IMG/VR virus record: IMGVR_UViG_3300008107_000991
Location: 1 to 21,095 of that record
DNA length: 21,095 nt
Strand: one strand, 5' to 3'
DNA from: a virus
Shown: positions 7,644 to 15,504 of the stretch, piece after piece
How positions within the stretch are numbered: position 1 is the stretch's first letter
Layout of the letters: each line of letters opens with the position of its first letter
Translations under genes and position numbers: made by a program
The notes under the pieces: model-generated
Database searches by the model: none
What the model was told of the DNA's origin: nothing
What the model saw: the letters and a program-made list of their open reading frames with translations, nothing else

Positions 7644-7647
7644 AATG

Positions 7648-7666
7648 AAGACGCCTTCGGGGTCTT
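7648..7666 (+). promoter_or_regulatory. UUCG-tetraloop hairpin in the hsp20 leader
   Basis: AAGAC and GTCTT close a stem with two further C-G pairs and a UUCG tetraloop (CTTCGG core), with a single bulged G at 7653. It lacks a T-tract, so it is more likely an mRNA-stabilising or regulatory leader element than a terminator. It ends about 20 nt before the AAGGAG ribosome binding site (7687-7692). Confidence 0.55.
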
Positions 7667-7699
7667 AATCAAACTCTCGCTTATTCAAGGAGAATTAAA

Positions 7700-8096
7700 A
7701 TGACAAATACTTATACTTGGGATGTTTATACTCCCTTCAACGTAGGATTGGAAAGCATTTTTAATAGACTAGATGCGATGTCTGGTCACAATACAAACTA
7801 TCCTCCCTACAACATCATCAAACACGATGGCGCTAACTACGAAATTGAAATCGCTCTGGCTGGATTTAAGTCAGACGAGATTGAAGTCTCTACAGAACAG
7901 AACATTCTCAGAGTTACCTCGAAAGTTGAGAAACGAGATACTGAAAGAGTGTATGTTCATAAAGGTCTATCAAGCCTCTGTAGATTTTTCTGATGGTCTA
8001 TTAACCATTTCTTTGGAGAAGATCATTCCAGAACACCAGAAAAAAACAACTTATACTATTGGTGCTGGTAAACAGGAACTTCTAACTGAAGGATAA
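7700..8096 (+). pseudogene. hsp20: Small heat-shock protein Hsp20, disrupted
   Basis: The first 90 or so codons read as a cyanophage Hsp20: NYPPYNIIKHDGANYEIEIA, then LAGFKSDEIEVSTEQNILRV and RVYVHKG. The frame then runs into a stop at 7991-7993. The normal C-terminal part (SVDFSDGLLTISLEKIIPE) continues in the +1 frame to 8096. The conserved alpha-crystallin stretch between HKG and DGLL, usually about 25 residues with R, F and LAD positions, is shortened to about 9 codons in either frame. This points to a true internal deletion of roughly 45 nt that also shifts the frame, not a simple one-base error. Either ORF alone would lack key beta-strands of the chaperone. A good ribosome binding site (AAGGAG) precedes the ATG. 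Confidence 0.75.
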
Positions 8097-8099
8097 ATA
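8093..8099 (+). promoter_or_regulatory. Late-promoter-like ATAAATA at the hsp20 end
   Basis: ATAAATA overlaps the TAA stop of the displaced hsp20 reading frame. It resembles the T4-type late promoter core (TATAAATA, 7 of 8). Transcription from here would end about 70 nt later at the terminator at 8131-8175. Confidence 0.4.
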
Positions 8100-8130
8100 T
8101 TCATGGGGTAACCCAAATATCGTCGGCGCA

Positions 8131-8175
8131 GGGGCGGTGCTGGTCAGAATCAGCACTTGCCCCATTTTATTTTTT
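8131..8175 (+). terminator. Strong intrinsic terminator downstream of hsp20
   Basis: GGGGCGGTGCTG (8131-8142) pairs with CAGCACTTGCCCC (8151-8163), 11 Watson-Crick pairs plus one wobble and one bulge, around an 8-nt loop, followed by a T-rich tract. It is one of the most GC-rich short segments in the window. Confidence 0.82.
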
Positions 8176-8185
8176 GTGGTATACT
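8157..8185 (+). promoter_or_regulatory. Sigma70-type promoter overlapping the terminator
   Basis: TTGCCC at 8157-8162, inside the right arm of the terminator, lies 17 nt from TATACT at 8180-8185. It would drive the two small genes and gp43. A ribosome binding site (AAGGAG, 8197-8202) precedes the ATG at 8209. Confidence 0.55.
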
Positions 8186-8208
8186 ATAAAAACTCTAAGG
8201 AGCAAATT

Positions 8209-8589
8209 ATGATTCCGAAAATTTTGTTAATGAACAGCGGAGAAAGAATTATCGCTGGTCTAGCAGAACTTACCGATCCAGAAGGTAAAGCAATCTGTTT
8301 AGTTGCAAGATGCCCTTATCTTCTTGCTATGATGCCAACAGGTGATGTATCTCCAGATGGCAATCCCGCACAATTTAATGTTAACTTTACCAAATGGATT
8401 CCTTATTCGTCAGATGATCAGTTTAAAATTCCATATAGTTCAGTTACTGCCATTGGCGAAGTAGATCCTGGAATTTTAGAAGTATATCTTGAAAAGTTTG
8501 GAGATAAATTAAATGACACAGACACCGTACAACCCAGTGATTCAAGTGATATTACTGAAGAATCAGGAGTATCTGATAGCGCAGATTGA
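8209..8589 (+). CDS. Conserved small phage protein, paralogue A
   Basis: Translation from the ATG at 8209, behind an AAGGAG ribosome binding site, gives 126 residues; the longer open frame from 8137 crosses a terminator and promoter and is not used. I do not recognise a named domain. The N-terminus (IPKILLMNSGERIIAGLAEL, then CL and PY) and a C-terminal VDPGILEVYLEKFGD segment match corresponding parts of the next protein, so the two appear to be paralogues. The pattern of a hydrophobic strand, Gly/Asn-Glu and IA strand could suit a small beta-barrel (Sm-like) fold, but that is a guess. The last 25 codons are Asp/Ser/Glu-rich and overlap the next gene. Confidence 0.85.
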   Translation: MIPKILLMNSGERIIAGLAELTDPEGKAICLVARCPYLLAMMPTGDVSPDGNPAQFNVNFTKWIPYSSDDQFKIPYSSVTAIGEVDPGILEVYLEKFGDKLNDTDTVQPSDSSDITEESGVSDSAD

Positions 8590-8902
8590 GGAGAGAGAGG
8601 AGAGCCCTGAATGCCTCTTAACTAATCCTTATAGAATAACTGATTTAACTTACTGGGATCATTCTAACGTTGATTACAAAAACGTTCGCAATCCTGATGC
8701 TCTTTTCATTGAGGAAAGCGAAGAAAAAGAAATCGACAAAGATGGTAATGAAGTGACAGTTATTCAATCAGATTATATTCTGTTGCAAAAGTTTCCCAAG
8801 TATACTAACCAAACTCAAATCTACATGCGAGCAGATGACATCCTGACCATTTGCGATCCGTCGTATTCTGTGCTAGAATACTACCAGAAGACCCTGGGTT
8901 GA
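8513..8902 (+). CDS. Conserved small phage protein, paralogue B
   Basis: This 129-residue protein begins at ATG 8513 inside the tail of the previous gene (77 nt overlap). No later ATG lies before its conserved N-terminal segment, which is why I keep this start. VIQVILLKNQEYLIAQIEE and later CLLTNPY mirror paralogue A, and near the C-terminus ILTICDPSYSVLEYYQKTLG mirrors the other gene's end. Its function is unknown. It sits directly upstream of gp43 (3-nt gap) and its last codons may carry the gp43 promoter. Confidence 0.85.
   Translation: MTQTPYNPVIQVILLKNQEYLIAQIEEREESPECLLTNPYRITDLTYWDHSNVDYKNVRNPDALFIEESEEKEIDKDGNEVTVIQSDYILLQKFPKYTNQTQIYMRADDILTICDPSYSVLEYYQKTLG
8851..8879 (+). promoter_or_regulatory. 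Possible sigma70 promoter for gp43
   Basis: TTGCGA (8851-8856) and TAGAAT (8874-8879) are 17 nt apart, with TG at 8871-8872 giving an extended -10. It lies 27 nt before the gp43 ATG and inside paralogue B. The -35 match is only 4 of 6. Confidence 0.42.
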
Positions 8903-8905
8903 CGC

Positions 8906-11398
8906 ATGAAGTTTTATACGAACATTGAACAGGCGGGGAATCGCATCCTCGTTCGTGGTTATGAGAAAGGTGAGCGAGTTCAGTATCGTGTAGATTATCA
9001 ACCTAAACTGTACATCCCTTGCAATAAGCAAACGGATCATAAGAGCCTTGATGGGCGGTATCTTAAAGAGATCCGCCCTGGTTCTATTAATGATTGTCGC
9101 CAATATATCAATCAGTATGATGGTGTGGAGGGATTTGAAATTCATGGAAATACTAGATACTTGTATCAGTATATCAACGAAGCATATCCCGATGACGAAA
9201 TTCGCTTCGACTCTTCTCTCATTCGCACATTTACTCTGGATATTGAAACTGGAGCAGAGAATGGTTTCCCTGATATTGAATCAGCAGACCAAGAGATTCT
9301 GCTTATTTCTCTCCGTGATTCTTTTACAAACAGGATCACTGTCTGGGGATCAAAGAGTTTCAAGAATGAAGACCGACAGGTTGATTACATCCATTGTAAC
9401 GATGAGACGAAACTCCTTTCGTGCTTCCTCAAATGGTGGCAGGAGAATACCCCCGACGTAATTACTGGTTGGAACGTTCAGCTATTCGATATGCCATACA
9501 TCTGCCGACGTATGGATCGAGTGCTTGGGGAAGATCATACTAAACTTTTGTCGCCTTGGAAACTAATCTCATCGCGTGAGATTTTCATTAAAGGTCGCAA
9601 ACAGATTGCATATGATATTCCTGGCATTGCCACGTTGGATTACCTTGAACTCTACAAGAAGTTTACATACACCAATCAAGAATCTTATCGTCTTGATCAT
9701 ATTGCTTTTGTAGAACTGGAAGAAAAGAAGCTCGACCACTCTGAGTTTGATACCTTCAAGGAGTTCTATACTAAAGACTGGAACAAGTTTGTGTTGTATA
9801 ACATCCACGACGTTCGACTTGTTGATCGACTAGATGACAAGATGAAGTTGCTGGAACTTGCGTTCACTATGGCATATGACGCCAAAGTAAACTACGAAGA
9901 TGTTTACTCTCAGGTTCGCATGTGGGATAACATCATCTTCATCTATCTGGCAAAGATGGGTGTTGTCATTCCTCCTAAGAAAGATAGCGTGAAGGATGCT
10001 AAGTATGCTGGTGCATATGTTAAAGAACCTGTGCCTGGCATGTATGATTGGATTGTGAACTTTGACCTTAACTCACTGTATCCACACCTCATCATGCAGT
10101 ATAACCTGTCACCTGAGACCCTCCTGCCACGCCGTAGCAGCGTCAACGTAGACATGCTTCTGGAGAAGCAGTTCGATACCAGCGACCTCGTAGGGGAGAC
10201 CCTGTGCGCCAATGGCACCCATTACACAACCAAGTTTCAGGGGTTCCTCCCCAAGCTGATGGAGAAGATTTATGAAGACCGCACCATTTACAAAAAGAAG
10301 ATGATTGCTGCCAAGCAGCAATATGAAAAGACTCCAACGATTGAGTTGAAGAAAGAGATTGCCCGCTGTAATAACATTCAGATGGCGCGTAAGATTCAAC
10401 TCAACTCTGCCTATGGTGCTATCGGTAACGAGCACTTCCGTTATTATAAACTTGAAATCGCTGAGGCAATTACTCTTTCTGGTCAGCTATCTATTCGCTG
10501 GATTGAGAAGAAGATGAATGCCTATCTTAATAAAGTTCTAAAGACACAGGATGTTGATTATGTTATTGCTTCAGATACTGATTCTATGTATCTTAATCTG
10601 GGTCCTCTGGTTGAGACTGTATACAAGGGAAGAGAGAAAACTGCTGAGAGCATTGTTACGTTCCTTGATAAGGTCGCTTCGCTGGAACTTGAGAAGTTTA
10701 TTGAAAGTTCTTATCAAGAACTGGCCGACTACCTCAAAGCATACGACCAGAAAATGAAGATGAAGCGTGAGAACATTGCTGAGCGTGGTTTTTGGACTGC
10801 AAAGAAACGCTATGTTCTTAACGTTTGGGATAGCGAAGGTGTGCGTTATGCTAAACCGAAGATGAAAATCTGTGGTATGGAAACTGCACGTTCTTCCACT
10901 CCTGCTTACTACCGCGATAAACTAGAGCAGGCATATCGTATCATCGTAACCAAAACGAATGAAGATGTTCTTGACTTCATTAATGAAATCAAGGAAGACA
11001 CTAAGAAGCAAAATTATCTCAACATTGCATTCCCTCGCGGGTGTAATGGTCTGAAGAAGTATCGTAGTGCTGCTGACATTTATCAGAAGGGCACACCAAT
11101 TCAAGTGCGTGGTGCGTTGCTCTATAACTATTACATTCGTAAAAACAATTTGGAGCACAAGTATCCAATCATTCAGGAAGGTGAGAAGATTAAGTTCATC
11201 TATCTGAAGACACCAAATCCTATCCGCGAGAATGTTATTTCGTTCTTTCAACAACTGCCGAAGGAATTGAACCTTGACAAATACATTGACTACACGCTAC
11301 AATTTGAGAAGAGTTTCTTTGAACCGCTCAAGAACGTGCTAGAATGCATTGGATGGCAAGCGGAACGTAAAGGCAGTTTAACCAGTTTTTTTAGTTGA
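8906..11398 (+). CDS. 43: Family B DNA polymerase (gp43-like)
   Basis: This 830-residue replicative polymerase has a 3'-5' exonuclease domain with D112-I-E114 (Exo I), GWNVQLFDMPYI near 190 (Exo II) and YNIHDVRLVD near 300 (Exo III). Polymerase motifs follow: A (D387 in FDLNSLYP), B (KIQLNSAYG near 500) and C (D557-T-D559-S). It is somewhat shorter than T4 gp43 (898 aa). It works with the gp45 clamp and gp44/62 loader encoded just upstream. All catalytic acidic residues are present and no intein or intron is visible. A stretch from about 10080 to 10260 uses markedly GC-rich codons. Confidence 0.97.
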   Translation: MKFYTNIEQAGNRILVRGYEKGERVQYRVDYQPKLYIPCNKQTDHKSLDGRYLKEIRPGSINDCRQYINQYDGVEGFEIHGNTRYLYQYINEAYPDDEIRFDSSLIRTFTLDIETGAENGFPDIESADQEILLISLRDSFTNRITVWGSKSFKNEDRQVDYIHCNDETKLLSCFLKWWQENTPDVITGWNVQLFDMPYICRRMDRVLGEDHTKLLSPWKLISSREIFIKGRKQIAYDIPGIATLDYLELYKKFTYTNQESYRLDHIAFVELEEKKLDHSEFDTFKEFYTKDWNKFVLYNIHDVRLVDRLDDKMKLLELAFTMAYDAKVNYEDVYSQVRMWDNIIFIYLAKMGVVIPPKKDSVKDAKYAGAYVKEPVPGMYDWIVNFDLNSLYPHLIMQYNLSPETLLPRRSSVNVDMLLEKQFDTSDLVGETLCANGTHYTTKFQGFLPKLMEKIYEDRTIYKKKMIAAKQQYEKTPTIELKKEIARCNNIQMARKIQLNSAYGAIGNEHFRYYKLEIAEAITLSGQLSIRWIEKKMNAYLNKVLKTQDVDYVIASDTDSMYLNLGPLVETVYKGREKTAESIVTFLDKVASLELEKFIESSYQELADYLKAYDQKMKMKRENIAERGFWTAKKRYVLNVWDSEGVRYAKPKMKICGMETARSSTPAYYRDKLEQAYRIIVTKTNEDVLDFINEIKEDTKKQNYLNIAFPRGCNGLKKYRSAADIYQKGTPIQVRGALLYNYYIRKNNLEHKYPIIQEGEKIKFIYLKTPNPIRENVISFFQQLPKELNLDKYIDYTLQFEKSFFEPLKNVLECIGWQAERKGSLTSFFS
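11274..11303 (+). promoter_or_regulatory. Possible sigma70 promoter for uvsX-41-mazG
   Basis: A perfect TTGACA (11274-11279) and TACAAT (11298-11303) are 18 nt apart, inside the 3' end of gp43 and about 100 nt before uvsX. The coding constraint of gp43 means the match could be chance. Confidence 0.42.
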
Positions 11399-11404
11399 GG
11401 TATT

Positions 11405-12433
11405 ATGAGTTTCCTACAATCTGTTATTAAGGAGTTAGATAATGAGTTTGCAAGTGTGGCGGATGACGGAATCGCAACGGGCGATTGCGACGGTTTTGTT
11501 GATACAGGGAGCTATATTCTCAATGCTCTCATTAGCGGGAGCATCTATGGGGGGTTACCCTCCAACAAAATCACCGCGCTTGCTGGAGAATCCTCTACTG
11601 GTAAAACATTCTTTGCCCTCTCTATCGTCAAACATTTCTTAAATAGTAATCCTGAAGCACAGGTAATTTATTTTGAAACGGAATCTGCTGTCTCTAAAGA
11701 CATGATGGTTTCGCGTGGGATCGATGTTAAACGTGTAGGTTTGGTTCCTGTTACTACTGTTCAAGAGTTTCGCACTCAGTCTATCAAAGTTGTAGATGAG
11801 TATATGAAACTTAAGAAAGAGGATAGACCTCCGCTGCTTTTTGTGCTAGACTCTTTGGGGATGCTCTCCACCACGAAGGAGATTGACGATGCCACTGCTG
11901 GCAAGGAGACACGCGATATGACTCGCGCCCAGGTTATTAAATCGATCTTTAGGATTTTGTCACTGAAACTTGGGCAAGCTAGTATTCCTCTAATCGTTAC
12001 CAACCATACATATGAAGTGGTTGGTGCCTATGTGCCAACTAAAGAGATGGGTGGTGGCACTGGTCTGAAGTATGCAGCGTCAACTATTCTCTTCCTGTCT
12101 AAGAAGAAAGAGAAAGATGGCACTGAAGTTGTAGGTAACATTATTAAAGTGAAGGCACAGAAGTCTCGCTTTACCAAAGAAAACTCAGATATCGAGACGA
12201 GGTTATTCTATGACGCACGGGGATTGGATAAGTATTATGGATTACTGGAGTTGGGTGAGAAATACGGAGTATTCCAACGTAAGGGGAATCGCGTGGTTGT
12301 TGGGGAATCTTCCGTTTATCCTTCTGTTATCCTTGCCGATCCTGAGAAGTATTTCACGCCAGAGATAATGCAAGCTTTAGATGAATGTGCCTGTAAAGAG
12401 TTTCTATATGGAGTAGTGGATGGAGAGAATTGA
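11405..12433 (+). CDS. uvsX: RecA-like recombinase UvsX
   Basis: This 342-residue RecA-family protein has Walker A GESSTGKT at 61-68 and Walker B LLFVLDS ending at D149-S150, followed by a [12 protein letters not shown] helix and a [16 protein letters not shown] segment typical of UvsX/RecA strands around the DNA-binding loops. UvsX forms filaments on single-stranded DNA and drives recombination-dependent replication and repair. It starts 6 nt after gp43 and its last 14 nt overlap the helicase gene, consistent with one replication-recombination operon. Confidence 0.95.
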   Translation: MSFLQSVIKELDNEFASVADDGIATGDCDGFVDTGSYILNALISGSIYGGLPSNKITALAGESSTGKTFFALSIVKHFLNSNPEAQVIYFETESAVSKDMMVSRGIDVKRVGLVPVTTVQEFRTQSIKVVDEYMKLKKEDRPPLLFVLDSLGMLSTTKEIDDATAGKETRDMTRAQVIKSIFRILSLKLGQASIPLIVTNHTYEVVGAYVPTKEMGGGTGLKYAASTILFLSKKKEKDGTEVVGNIIKVKAQKSRFTKENSDIETRLFYDARGLDKYYGLLELGEKYGVFQRKGNRVVVGESSVYPSVILADPEKYFTPEIMQALDECACKEFLYGVVDGEN

Positions 12434-13802
12434 AACGACTATTTTACGCAACCTCCTGTGCAACGAACAGTTCTACAGGAAGGTTGTTCCTTTTGTAAAA
12501 CCAGATTACTTCAATGAGATTCATGAACGTGTAATCTATGAAGAGGTCTGGAACTTCGCAAGCACCTATGAGCTGGTGCCTACGAAAGAAGTATTAACTA
12601 TCAACCTTGAAGCAAGAAAAGATTTAAATGAGGAAGTATATCAAAACGCAGTTAAAACAATTGCTGAGTTGTCTACCGATCCAATTGAATATAACTGGTT
12701 GCTCGACACCACAGAGAAGTGGTGTAAAGACAGAGCAATCTACCTCGCCTTGCTTGAGTCAATCAAGGTCGCGGATGGAGGTAATCCAAAAATATCAAAG
12801 GATGCGATTCCAGCAATCCTTCAAGAGGCCCTGGCAGTATCGTTCGATGAACACGTAGGTCACGATTATCTAGAGAATAGTGTAGAACGATATGAGTTCT
12901 ATCATCGTGAAGAAGATAAGATTCCATTTCACCTTGAATACTTCAATAAGATTACCAAAGGTGGTCTGCCAAACAAGACTCTTAACGTAGCTCTTGCTGG
13001 CACTGGTGTAGGTAAGTCACTCTTCATGTGTGACCTTGCCGCTCATTGTTTATCTATGGGTCGCAATGTTCTCTACATAACTATGGAGATGGCAGAAGAA
13101 AAGATTGCTGAACGTATTGATGCTAACCTGTTTAACGTCAATATCAAAGACCTTGTGGATTTGCCTGAGACAATCTTCCAAAGTCGCATCAATGAACTGA
13201 AGCGTAAAACTCAGGGTCGTCTTATCATCAAAGAATATCCTACAGCATCAGCACATGTCGGTCACTTCAAATCTCTTCTTAACGAACTTCAACTCAAGAA
13301 GACGTTTAAACCAGATATCGTCTTTATCGACTATCTTAACATCTGTGCTAGTGCGAGGTATAAAGGCGCTATCGTCAATTCCTATACTTATGTTAAAGCG
13401 ATTGCTGAAGAACTACGCGGTCTTGCTGTGGAACACAATGTTCCTGTTGTCTCAGCGACGCAAACAACCCGTAGTGGTTTTGGCAATAGTGACGTGGATC
13501 TTACTGATACTTCGGAATCCTTTGGTCTACCTGCTACTGCTGACTTCATGTTTGCTCTTATATCGACGGAAGATTTGGAGAAGGATGGTAAAATTATGGT
13601 CAAGCAATTGAAGAACAGATACAATGACCCTACTGCATATAAGAGATTTTTGGTTGGGGTTGACAGAGCAAGAATGAAGCTCTATAATGTTGATAACGCT
13701 GTTGACCTATCCTCTGATAAAGAAGAGGAGTATGATTTCGAAGAGATGGCAGCACAACAAAGCAAAGATACTAAAAGCAAATTTACCAGTTTTATTTTAT
13801 GA
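12420..13802 (+). CDS. 41: Replicative DNA helicase (gp41-like)
   Basis: This 460-residue DnaB/gp41-type helicase has an N-terminal helical domain, then [20 protein letters not shown] with Walker A GTGVGKS at 194-200, an [15 protein letters not shown] segment (catalytic Glu region), Walker [10 protein letters not shown] with D304, and a [11 protein letters not shown] segment (DnaB H3-like Gln). A C-terminal Glu/Lys-rich tail ends in KFTSFIL. gp41 is the hexameric 5'-3' fork helicase. It starts inside the uvsX end and its stop overlaps mazG (ATGA). Confidence 0.95.
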   Translation: MERIETTILRNLLCNEQFYRKVVPFVKPDYFNEIHERVIYEEVWNFASTYELVPTKEVLTINLEARKDLNEEVYQNAVKTIAELSTDPIEYNWLLDTTEKWCKDRAIYLALLESIKVADGGNPKISKDAIPAILQEALAVSFDEHVGHDYLENSVERYEFYHREEDKIPFHLEYFNKITKGGLPNKTLNVALAGTGVGKSLFMCDLAAHCLSMGRNVLYITMEMAEEKIAERIDANLFNVNIKDLVDLPETIFQSRINELKRKTQGRLIIKEYPTASAHVGHFKSLLNELQLKKTFKPDIVFIDYLNICASARYKGAIVNSYTYVKAIAEELRGLAVEHNVPVVSATQTTRSGFGNSDVDLTDTSESFGLPATADFMFALISTEDLEKDGKIMVKQLKNRYNDPTAYKRFLVGVDRARMKLYNVDNAVDLSSDKEEEYDFEEMAAQQSKDTKSKFTSFIL

Positions 13803-14203
13803 CAATTGATTTTAATAAGTATGTTGAATTCGTTGGTTCTGTCACCAGCCCAGCGTCACGAGATACTGGAGAATTTATTCTTCGTATTAGTGATCTCAAA
13901 TCTCAAGGTGTAGATATTCAACGTCTGATGACTGCTGCTTGTGGTATCACTGCCGAAGGCGGTGAGTTTACTGAGATTGTGAAAAAGATTGCTTTCCAAG
14001 GTAAACCTTATAACGAAGATAATGTCTTCCATATGAAGCGTGAACTTGGAGATATTCTTTGGTATATTGCTCAAGCATGTATCGCACTTGATATTTCGTT
14101 TGAAGAAATTGCTCAGATGAACTTTGAGAAACTGACTGCTCGATATCCAGAAGGAACTTTCAGTATTGAGCGAAGCGAAAAACGAGTTGCCAACGACGTA
14201 TAA
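13799..14203 (+). CDS. mazG: MazG-type nucleotide pyrophosphohydrolase
   Basis: This 134-residue MazG-fold protein has the all-alpha NTP pyrophosphohydrolase metal site E53-x-x-E56 in ITAEGGEFTEI and E82-x-x-D85 in RELGDILWYIAQ, with a conserved C-terminal FEKLTARYPEGTFS segment. MazG is a frequent cyanophage auxiliary gene. It was proposed to degrade ppGpp, but characterised cyanophage MazG prefers dGTP and dCTP, consistent with recycling nucleotides of the high-GC host genome. It is the last gene of the replication block: it starts on the gp41 stop (ATGA) and is followed by a terminator. Confidence 0.92.
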   Translation: MTIDFNKYVEFVGSVTSPASRDTGEFILRISDLKSQGVDIQRLMTAACGITAEGGEFTEIVKKIAFQGKPYNEDNVFHMKRELGDILWYIAQACIALDISFEEIAQMNFEKLTARYPEGTFSIERSEKRVANDV

Positions 14204-14211
14204 ACTAATCG

Positions 14212-14243
14212 CCTCTTCTAAATAATAGAAGGGGTATTTTTTT
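14212..14243 (+). terminator. Intrinsic terminator after mazG, with late promoter in its loop
   Basis: CCTCTTCTA (14212-14220) pairs with TAGAAGGGG (14226-14234) over 9 bp with one wobble, around an AATAA loop, followed by TA and seven T (14237-14243). It marks the boundary between the replication block and the late block. Confidence 0.8.
14218..14224 (+). promoter_or_regulatory. Late promoter motif CTAAATA
   Basis: CTAAATA spans the left arm and loop of the terminator and lies 23 nt before the ATG at 14248. The same 7-mer recurs at 16709 and 18275, and full TATAAATA occurs at 17524 and 18657, all just before genes of the late block. Confidence 0.6.
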
Positions 14244-14247
14244 AACT

Positions 14248-15504
14248 ATGGCTGGATTAACTTGGGGTCAGTTTAATAGAAGAGATAGATACAAAAGCAA
14301 CTGGCGTGTAGTGTATGAACGCATGAAAAATAATTTACCATTCACTCTAGTTCAAAAAAGCACGACAGATTCTGAAGATGGTATACATGTATATTTTTCT
14401 AAAGTTGCTATAAGTATCCCTGCTAAAGTTAATGGTAGATATAAGAAAGATAATATTTTTCTGGATTTAGAACCAAAAAGATTTTCTACCTTTGAAAATT
14501 TTTACCGAGAAGTTAAAAAAATTATTCCTGATAGTATGGTATCTGAAGGTGCGGGAGTTCCAATAACTTTAATATTTTTGCCATCAAGAAATTCCCCAAT
14601 AAGAAATGGAACAAACACAAATCAGATATTGAAAGATTTGGATTTTGGTGGTAGACCTTTGAACGGTCAAGTTAGAAATATATTTTGGGGCAATCTAAAA
14701 TATTATGTTGATAATGTAGATTCCACTTATAAGTTAAACTATCCAACCGCTACTGAAGCGGGGGAAGCAGATTTTATTAATACTTTCAATCAGGAACTGG
14801 ATGCCATACTTAAAAAAACAGGATTGTCGTCTATAGATTTAATGGTTGGTAATACAACTTTTGAAAATATTGTTGGTGTTAATAAAGTAGAAGGAACAGT
14901 TAAAGCAGACCTAGCATTGGTTGCTTTAGAAAAAGGAAAGTTGAATGACGTTGGGTGGTTCTCACACAAGCAAGGTAATGTAGCATCTGATTTTCAACAA
15001 TGGGGTGGTGTTACTCACTATGCTTCTGACAAACTTGGCGCTGATGAAACATTAGATAAGTTTCCTGAGATTAGAGCATTTGCAAAATATATGGCTTTTT
15101 GGTGTGGAAATGGAATGCAGTATGATTTAAAAAGTTCTAATGGAGTTGGGTTTACTGCAGTGGCAGAGATAGAAGATAACGATTTAAAAATGGAATCTGT
15201 TTACGGCAAAAATTTTGGATCTTCTAAGTATGGAGTATCAAATTGTAATGGAGTATTACAGGGTTCTCCATCTATTAAAAAAGTGGGGAACAAATATAAA
15301 TTAGAAATGTCGTCACATATTGTAATGAATCCAACCGCCATGACTGGCGGGTATGAACCTGTGTTGATGCTCATAAACAAGGGAGACAGGTCGCAGTATG
15401 GGATCCCAGGTGCTAGAATAGCGGTGCAGCCACGGGCGAGCAGGAAAGCAAAGTTCATCGTGTCTAAAGATCGCAACGGAAACTATCAGATGAATCCAGC
15501 ATGA
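14248..15504 (+). CDS. Hypothetical protein, possible PD-(D/E)XK-like nuclease
   Basis: I do not recognise a named family for this 418-residue protein. The central segment KADLALVALEKGK followed by VGWFSHKQGN has D221 and, 18-20 residues on, S239-H-K241, which fits the D...(S/E/Q)xK active-site spacing of PD-(D/E)XK nucleases between two beta strands; a DFQQWGGVTHYA helix follows. This is an inference from a short pattern. Codon use is AT-rich up to about 15350, then turns GC-rich for the last 50 codons. A late promoter lies upstream. The next gene starts on its stop (ATGA) and encodes a ligase-like protein. No signal peptide or membrane segment is seen; a virion protein of unknown fold is the alternative. 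Confidence 0.85.
   Translation: MAGLTWGQFNRRDRYKSNWRVVYERMKNNLPFTLVQKSTTDSEDGIHVYFSKVAISIPAKVNGRYKKDNIFLDLEPKRFSTFENFYREVKKIIPDSMVSEGAGVPITLIFLPSRNSPIRNGTNTNQILKDLDFGGRPLNGQVRNIFWGNLKYYVDNVDSTYKLNYPTATEAGEADFINTFNQELDAILKKTGLSSIDLMVGNTTFENIVGVNKVEGTVKADLALVALEKGKLNDVGWFSHKQGNVASDFQQWGGVTHYASDKLGADETLDKFPEIRAFAKYMAFWCGNGMQYDLKSSNGVGFTAVAEIEDNDLKMESVYGKNFGSSKYGVSNCNGVLQGSPSIKKVGNKYKLEMSSHIVMNPTAMTGGYEPVLMLINKGDRSQYGIPGARIAVQPRASRKAKFIVSKDRNGNYQMNPA

Noticed and set aside
8104-8113. GGGGTAACCC palindrome as an operator
   Set aside because: It is only a 10-nt near-palindrome, occurring once, with no matching site elsewhere. It could be part of the RNA structure instead.
8137-8208. N-terminal extension of paralogue A
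   Set aside because: The extension would translate the terminator hairpin and promoter; the ATG at 8209 has a proper ribosome binding site.
8899-8920. TTGACG and TATACG around the gp43 start
   Set aside because: The spacing is about 10 nt, far too short for a sigma70 promoter.
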